Source: CALMFT01 sp041674565
GTDB lineage: Bacteria > Patescibacteriota > Gracilibacteria > Absconditabacterales > Absconditicoccaceae
Direction of reading: 5' to 3'
DNA: 64,000 nucleotides
Assembly (NCBI GenBank): GCA_041674565.1
Contig: JBAYVQ010000001.1
Coordinates: 1-64,000, forward strand
The translations under genes and the position numbers were made by a program. The notes beneath the pieces were generated by a model. The model did not search any database, had not been told where the DNA came from, and saw nothing but the letters and a program-made list of their open reading frames with translations. The stretch's first letter is position 1. Each line of letters begins with the position of its first letter. Positions 58,440 to 64,000 of the stretch are shown here, piece by piece.

Positions 58440-58727
58440 ATGTACTCTGCCATGTCGAAGAAAAAAGAACACTTGAATGTTTTACACAACTATTTTGTGG
58501 ATGAATTGTGATTGGAGTATAGACGCTTATGAACGGGTTCACATATCCACAAATACTATGCACCTGGTAGTCAAAGAAATGTCACTGTCTTAGCTGGTCA
58601 TGGTCGCAGCAAAGATAATGATGTTAACCCTGGTGAATTAGGTAAACAACTTGCAAAAACTTTGGATGGCGATGTGACAAGATATAAGCACTATAAAAAC
58701 AGAATAAATGAGTTATTATCTGATTAG
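58440..58727 (+). CDS. HicA-like small protein inserted in topA
   Basis: 95 residues. Helical N-terminus (KEHLNVLHNYFVDEL), then a short beta segment with the HicA-type GTGSHIHKY (His pair) and VTVLAGHGR, then NPGELGKQLAKTL. HicA toxins are RNases of the dsRBD fold with a catalytic His; here GSHIH would supply it. A HicB antitoxin partner is not seen. Two glycines are TGA, so it is adapted to this code. ATG 58440 or ATG 58452. TAG 58725-58727; the next gene starts 7 nt later. Confidence 0.55.
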
Positions 58728-58734
58728 AGATATC

Positions 58735-59055
58735 ATGAAGCCTCAGATTATACAAGTTATCAATCAAATTCCTTTTGGTAAGGTCTGTTCATATTGATCA
58801 GTTGCTGCTCAACTTGATATACAGTGCGATATACAAACAAGTGGTTGGATGGTGTGAAAAGTGCTTTCTTCGCTCCCGCAACACGAGCGAGATAGTTGTC
58901 CATGGCGGAGAGTAATCAATAAGCAGTGATATATAGCTGCTTTGAAGCTGGGACATAAAGGTTTAATACAAAAGCAGTTATTAGAGGCAGAGTGAATAGC
59001 AATAGAGCAGTGATCCATAGATATGAGGAAATATGCATATAACTTTGCTGAATAA
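58735..59055 (+). CDS. Alkyltransferase-like protein (ATL), MGMT family without active-site Cys
   Basis: 106 residues, normal for ATL. The MGMT fold pattern is IPFGKVCSYGSVAA, then VGKVLSSLPQ, PWRRVIN and QLLEAEGI. In MGMT the motif is PCHRVI; here Trp replaces Cys and Arg replaces His, as in ATL proteins that bind O6-alkylguanine and recruit nucleotide-excision repair. Many glycines are TGA, so it is native to this code. It lies between the two halves of topA. ATG 58735-58737, TAA 59053-59055. Confidence 0.75.
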
Positions 59056-59086
59056 CATATATTGATTTACTAACTAAGTGGTTGTA

Positions 59087-60019
59087 ATGTCGAAGATAGT
59101 GAAAGAACAGACATGGGTAGCAAGTGGTAAGGTAATGGAGTTCGATGGTTTTTTGAAGCTACGAGATGAGACTGACGAAGATGTGGTCCTACCTGTTCTG
59201 AAGAAAGATGTGTCATATGTAAGCAAAGAATTTTTGGCAAAACAAAACTTTACCAAACCACCAGCAAGATACACGGAAGCAACTTTGGTGAAAACATTAG
59301 AGCAAAAGGGAATTGGTAGGCCATCGACCTATGCTAGCACTATTGCTACCATCCAAGATAGGAATTATGTTGCCAAGGATGACAATAAACTTAAGCCCAC
59401 AGAAATAGCTTTTGGTGTCAATGACTTCTTGCAATCCCACTTTGGTCAGCTTATGGATTATGATTTCACTGCTGAGATGGAAGACAGATTGGATGAAGTA
59501 GCACAATGAGAGCTAGAACGAAAGAAGATGTTGAAAGATTTTTATGCTTGATTTGAAGCTCAAATAAAGGAATCCAAGAATGCTGAGAGAGTCACTTTGA
59601 CTACTGGTAAACCTTGCCCCAAATGTGAAGAAGGGGAACTACTGGTGAGGTATGGCAAATCCAAAAAAAGTTTCTTGGGTTGTAGCAGATATCCTGATTG
59701 CGATTATGTTTCAGAAACGCAAGACGTGTCCAATAAACTTGATGCCTTAAAAGTAAAATACGAATGACAACCTTGTCCTGCAGGCGGTACTATCACTGTG
59801 AAGATGGGTAGATTCTGACCTTTCTTGTGCTCTTCGGAGTATCCCGCGATCAAACGAATTAAGTCTCCTGCTCAGTATGAACTAGAACTCAAGTTGGGGG
59901 ATGATAAGCCAGAGTGCCCAAATTGTGGTTCAGAAATGATAATCAGAAGAAGTAGGAGATGATCATTTTGGTGATGCTCCAAGTATCCTGATTGCAACGG
60001 TATTGTAAGTATAAAATAG
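59087..60019 (+). CDS. topA: DNA topoisomerase I, C-terminal part of a split gene
   Basis: 310 residues. Begins MSKIVKEQTWVASGK, continues VMEFDGFLKL and IGRPSTYASTIATIQDRNYV, which are the conserved TopA segments after the catalytic domain. It ends with three C4 zinc-finger-like modules (CPKCEEGELLV, CSRYPDC, and so on). Start ATG 59087 (GTG 59078 is also in frame). It lacks the active-site Tyr and TOPRIM domain, so it can only work together with the N-terminal ORF. TAG 60017-60019. Confidence 0.88.
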
Positions 60020-60026
60020 CTCTTGT

Positions 60027-60827
60027 CTAAGCTCCTCCTCAACCAAAATCTCCATCTCCCATTAAAAAGATAGGGAAGAGTAACAGCTTCACCATCAGTT
60101 CTGCTAGTTCTCCCGCTACATTTCCATTACCTGCTTTCATTGCTATGAAGCAAAGGGCTAGTAATAGGATGTAGATGATCACAGTAGTTAGCACGAGCTT
60201 CAAAATATAATCATCAGTTGCCTCGTCCACTTTTGCTTTGATGATGGCTATGTCCTCTGGGGATATACTTTGCTCAAATGACTTTATCAACTCCAAAACT
60301 TGTGCGTCTTGAGTTCATCACTTGAGTTTTTGCAGACTATTGCGTATATGGCTGGAGATTAGTCCATCTGGTAGTGATCACTCTACTCCATAGCCAGTTC
60401 GTGCATGAAGATCTTTTTTGGTAGGGTCTACGGTTATTACCAGTCCATTATTTACCTGTTTTACACCGATTCCCACCCCTTTTCATAGATATGTCCCAAA
60501 TTCATTCGGCACAGTAATATTAGGGAAACTCACTACATATCATTGTGTGCCAGTTTGGATGTACATGCTGTCCAATGCTTTTTCTAGTCCTTGCTCGACT
60601 TGCTCCTCAAATATATTGGCAGCATCAACTACGTATCCGTATCATCTAAATTGCTGTTGGTATTTTTCCATAAATTTCCAATCACATCACTTATCTTGAA
60701 ATTGACTCAAAATAGTATGTATTTCTTTTTTTTCTGCATCAGTTTCTACATGTTGGGGTGGTCTTCCATTGGTACAAGATCGTAATGATAGCGCTCATAA
60801 TATTGGCAGTAGTACTTTGTTCTTCAT
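60027..60827 (-). CDS. TPM-domain (TLP18.3/Psb32/MOLO-1) protein
   Basis: 266 residues. N-terminal signal or possible lipoprotein segment (LGALSLRSC, weak lipobox). A TPM domain follows (YVVDAANIFEEQ; VGIGVKQVNNGLVITVDP; HARTGYGVEGSLPDG). Two hydrophobic segments (about 195-215 and 230-250) and a Gly-rich tail follow (GDGDFGGGG), usual for this family. TPM proteins are membrane-associated and of varied function; phosphatase activity is claimed for some. It converges on the topA C-terminal ORF. TAG 60027-60029, ATG 60825-60827. Confidence 0.82.
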
Positions 60828-60865
60828 GTTTTTGTATATATAAAAATGAATGTTTATCCATTAGC

Positions 60866-60893
60866 CAGATATACATTTATAACTTGATGTCAA
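60866..60893 (-). promoter_or_regulatory. Possible promoter for the TPM gene
   Basis: On the minus strand, TTGACA (plus 60888-60893), a 16-bp spacer and TATCTG (plus 60866-60871), with a leader of about 30-35 nt. The -10 is weak. Confidence 0.4.
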
Positions 60894-60920
60894 TATAATT
60901 AACTATTTGATGAGTATGAC

Positions 60921-62267
60921 TTATTGAAGCAACTCTCCGATAATTCTGTTGGCTACGTTGTAACCTTCACGTGTCAGTTTCAGACTAGTTCACTGTACTT
61001 GTATGAGTCATGCCTCATTCAGTGTATCAAGTTTTTCTTTGTATTGCGGTACTAGCACCTTAGTGAAATCCTCGATATTACTGATTCCGTAACTTCTCAG
61101 GCTCAGCATAAACGATTCATATTGAATATCATGCTCTTGTAGTACGATAGTCTTCTTATTATCTATATATTTTCATTGGATGTATTCCATGATATTAGTT
61201 GTGTTGGTATATCTCGCTCCTTGATTATCATTTGGAATATCTCCAAAATAATCTGATTGGGCAATGAGGGAGCGGGGCAGCATGCCAGAGGCGCTTGCAC
61301 CTATGCCTATATATGGTTGCATGGTCCAGTATACACTATTGTGACTGCTGTTTTTCCCTGGTAGCGCAAAGTTACTGACTTCGTATCTGTTGTATCATGC
61401 CCCTATCAATGTTTGCTCAAACATATGATGCTCTGTCACGATAGCTTCATCATCAGGTGTAATACATTGTTTGAGCGTAGGACTGATGTGCATGCTTGGG
61501 TTGTGTCACATGGACTCTCGTTTGCTTCCTGGGAATAGTTCTAGCATATAGAGACTGAAACTGTCTGCTGTGTAGCTATTTACGAAATCTTCAAAAAACC
61601 CCCATTTGTTTGCGTTCCATGTAGATCCTCACTGTGCGTTGATACTTTTCTCATGTAAGGTGCCAAATGCTATAAAATCAAAATTGTAGCAATGATTGCT
61701 TTGCTTTACTTTTTGGAGTTCGCGCAAATAGCCTTTGATATTGTTGTAGGTATAGCTCCTACCAGCTAATTTGAGGATCTCATCATCAAATGTCTGTAAT
61801 CCTCGAGAAAATCTTATCCTTGGTGTAGATGCATAGTATTTGCTGATATGTCTGACGAGCTGAATCGTTTCTTCAAAGGGGTCAGGGTTCAATTCTATGC
61901 TTATTTCTTCTAGATATTCGCAGGATCGCACCCTGGATATATGATCAATGATGTCAATAAGTCACTGTGCGCCTATCGTGGCGGGGGTTCCTCCTCCTAT
62001 GTAAATTGTTTTGACTTGTGTGCTATTGCTGATGTGTGCCCACATGTCTATTTCCTGATGTAGACTGCTTAAATACTGCTCTATCAGATTATCTTGAAAA
62101 TTTGGATGCTCTTTGGATAGGACAAAAAAATTGCAATAATCGCATTTATAATTACAAAATGGTATATGAATATATACGGAGTGCAGTTTGTGAACTATGA
62201 GAGTAAATATTGATTCATATTTGTATGCTATCGTACTAGTAATTGTTTTGCTGCTTATTTCCATCAC
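60921..62267 (-). CDS. hemW: HemW-like radical SAM protein
   Basis: 448 residues. The N-terminal part has VYIHIPFCNYKCDYCNF (the C-x3-C-x2-C iron-sulfur motif), YIGGGTPATI and the SPAS-free HemW pattern with FSRGLQTFDDEILKLAGR. A C-terminal HemN-like domain includes YNRYEVSNFALPG and WTMQPYIGIGASASG. HemW is a heme-trafficking protein related to HemN. Assignment as HemW, not true HemN, is by length and motif order. An N-terminal extension of about 28 residues may not be translated. ATG 62265-62267, TAA 60921-60923. Confidence 0.83.
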
Positions 62268-62293
62268 ATAAATTTGTTTATCTTCTATGGTAT

Positions 62294-62956
62294 ATGAAAA
62301 AACTTATTTTCTTATCTTGTTGTGCTCTAGGCTTGATGTTTTGATCTGTCTCATTCGCCAGAGTGATGCGTCTGCATCAGGTTAAACCGCCGCTGTTGAC
62401 AGGAGTTGCGCTTGTGTTTACTGGATCGCAGTGATCTATTACCGTAGATACACTTTTGTTCCAACAGCAACGACTGACTCGAGTTAATACCGTGAGATCT
62501 GGACTCAATATATACTCTTACATTCTAGACAACAATCTCAATGGCACTGCTCAAGCCTGGTCAGACTATAGTAAATCTAGGAACGGTATCTCTCACAAAA
62601 GATACAACTCTAAGGCATATTATGATTATAATCTGATTCAGAAGCGATTTGAAGAGGCTGGTTTGATGTTCAGCAAAAAAAAGGGAACCAAAGTAGTGGA
62701 AAACATAGGGCGGTGATATGTGCGTTGCGGCAAGCTATCTCACACAAGATCAGTAGATTGTACCAAGGCTTTGATAGATGCCACTAAGACAAGCTGGAAC
62801 TTTTTTATGTCAGAAAAGGGGAAATCCTATGCTCCTCACTATAAATCCATCATCAGTGAACAGTATGAATGGGCATGATTTGGCGTCTCTGTTGATGTAG
62901 ATCAAAAAAAATACTACATCACTGCTCATTATAGTGTGCCTTTTGTCGCGAGATAG
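62294..62956 (+). CDS. Secreted CAP (SCP/PR1)-domain protein
   Basis: 220 residues. Signal peptide (about 1-22, ending VSFA). A mostly alpha/beta domain follows with the CAP pattern: FEEAGLMFSKKKGTKVVENIG, SWNFFMSEKGKSYAPHYKSI, and ISEQYEWAGFGVSVDVDQKKYYITAHYSV, here read as ENI, W-x-x-S and Y-x-T-H-x-S elements. CAP proteins are exported, often in surface or host interaction. Several TGA glycines. TAG 62954-62956. The divergent hemW starts 27 nt upstream. Confidence 0.75.
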
Positions 62957-63074
62957 GTTTTTTGTGACCTGCTTTGATGATGTCACATGTGCACGATACA
63001 ATCGTATTCCCGTATAGAGGTCCAAAGACGACTATATCTTATTATATTATGCTTTTACATTGTTTGATCATATA

Positions 63075-64000
63075 ATGAAAAAACTACTTTTATTGCCCTT
63101 ATTTTTTCTTACTACGACTGCCGTGTACGCAACCAGCTCATCTGCATTGACTACGCTGTGAAGGAGTATAAGCACGCCAGATGCTAGGCCAAATGTGGTT
63201 AGCACGGGCATCGAGATAGATAATTCATTGATCGACGCACTTGAGAAGCAACCAGAAACAGATTTGGTGAAGGAGTTGAAAGACGCAAAAAATTCTCTCA
63301 AATTACAGTCAGCTGTTAGCTGTGATGATTTTGACACAGTGCTCACGAACTGGGTCAATAAGCATAAAGAGTTTTTCCAAAGACCATACTATGGCGGTCC
63401 TATGCCACTGATGAGAGAAGGGTGAGTTGCTGTAGACTCTATGGTAAAGACAGCTGTTCCTGAATCAGCAGCTTCCGACGCGCCAATGGCAGCTGGTGTA
63501 TGATGATGAGCCCCTGACTATTCTTCAACCAATGTTCAGAAGGTCTGAATAGATGAACCCGATATCATTAAAAATGACGGTGCCTATATTTATTATGTAA
63601 ACAACACCAAGAAGTTGTTGTATATTCTTAAGGGACCATACAATGGGACTACACTTGATTTAGGTTCCGCTAATATTGTCAAAATACTCAAACTGCCCTC
63701 TACTTACAACACTACTGACTTATTGATAGACGGTAATAAACTTGTTTTGGTATCATCTAGATACTTGAACTTACCTTACGATCAGAATAAATCTTTTTTT
63801 GAAAAAAACACAAGAACCAACGTAGTTGTATTTGATATTTCCAATAAGGATAAAATTTCTATCCTGAGATTGTTTGATTTTCCTGGTCAAATCCAAGAAA
63901 GCAGATTGAGCAACGGAAAACTTACAGTAGTCAGCAACTTGTGGTTTAGTTGGTGACCAATTTACTGGATCATGAACCAGAAACAATCTATTGATGATGT
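63075..64000 (+). CDS. Secreted beta-propeller protein (5' part, runs off the right edge)
   Basis: Visible part 308 residues. Signal peptide (about 1-19, ending TAVYA), a Ser/Thr-rich and acidic linker, and then the start of a C-terminal beta-propeller: KVGIDEPDIIKNDGAYIYYVNN is the hallmark of the secreted beta-propeller family PF09826. Further blades follow (YILKGPYNG; LLIDGNKLVLVSS; VVVFDISNKDKISIL). The frame is open to the end of the window, with many TGA glycines. No Shine-Dalgarno is seen before ATG 63075. Confidence 0.8.

Noticed and set aside
58429..59086. Group II or group I intron in topA
   Set aside because: The interval is almost filled by two protein genes with their own starts and stops; I could not see intron-like 5' GUGYG or domain V structure by eye. 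A covariance search would be needed to exclude it.
1..64000. CRISPR arrays, insertion sequences, rRNA genes
   Set aside because: No regularly spaced repeats, transposase ORFs or rRNA sequence were seen on either strand.

Overview
The window reads as bacterial chromosome using genetic code 25 (UGA = glycine), which points to Candidatus Absconditabacteria (SR1) or Gracilibacteria. Almost every gene is open across in-frame TGA codons, and these fall where the family requires glycine: the FtsK and SufC Walker A loops, the SufC signature, the MscS pore helix, the topoisomerase I DREGEA motif, and the RsmH and HisRS glycine motifs. Genes end with TAA or TAG. I cannot separate SR1 from Gracilibacteria from this window. 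I checked the frames by hand-reading and by joining stop-free segments that lie in one phase.

Layout. 1-7479: a type IV secretion-like module on the minus strand (VirB4 ATPase core running off the left edge, a separate VirB4 N-terminal-like protein, a six-TM pilin-like protein, a von Willebrand A protein and a DUF721-like protein). It is interrupted by plus-strand mscS, two small unknown genes and greA. 7503-22346: one reading frame of 4947 codons encoding a giant secreted protein with plant-type LRRs, DUF11-like repeats, SdrD_B-like modules and Cys-rich repeats. 22396-33169, all minus: a LytM/muramidase fusion, fatty-acid desaturase, a 552-aa unknown, cyclophilin, exonuclease III, a Kazal/peptidoglycan-binding secreted protein, AsnRS, an Asp/Glu racemase and an inositol-phosphatase-like enzyme. 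33418-42198: a PKD membrane protein, a GT2 glycosyltransferase, EF-G, a TPR-like membrane protein and a WecG/TagA glycosyltransferase. 42276-47403: hisS, ndk, a nucleotidyltransferase with an unknown partner, and an Ig-like surface protein. 47554-52544, plus strand: a division/wall cluster (rsmH, ftsL-like, AMMECR1-like, sufC, ftsK). 52633-56770: a small membrane ORF that appears to stop at TGA, a DsbA-like protein, pheT and tRNA-Gln. 56980-60019: topA split into two ORFs by a HicA-like gene and an alkyltransferase-like (ATL) gene. 60027-64000: a TPM-domain protein, a HemW-like radical SAM protein, a CAP-domain protein and a secreted beta-propeller protein running off the right edge.

Biology. 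The content fits a small episymbiont: much envelope and surface capacity (giant protein, PKD and Ig proteins, T4SS-like module, wall hydrolase, glycosyltransferases) beside core translation, and little biosynthesis. Consensus sigma70-type promoters (TTGACA, 17 bp, TATAAT) and T-tailed hairpins are easy to find. Shine-Dalgarno sequences are rare.

The observations I rate highest are the split topA with its two inserted genes, the giant mosaic protein, the triplicated pilin-like hairpin protein within the dispersed VirB4-type module, and the ORF at 52633 that seems to end at the recoded codon TGA.
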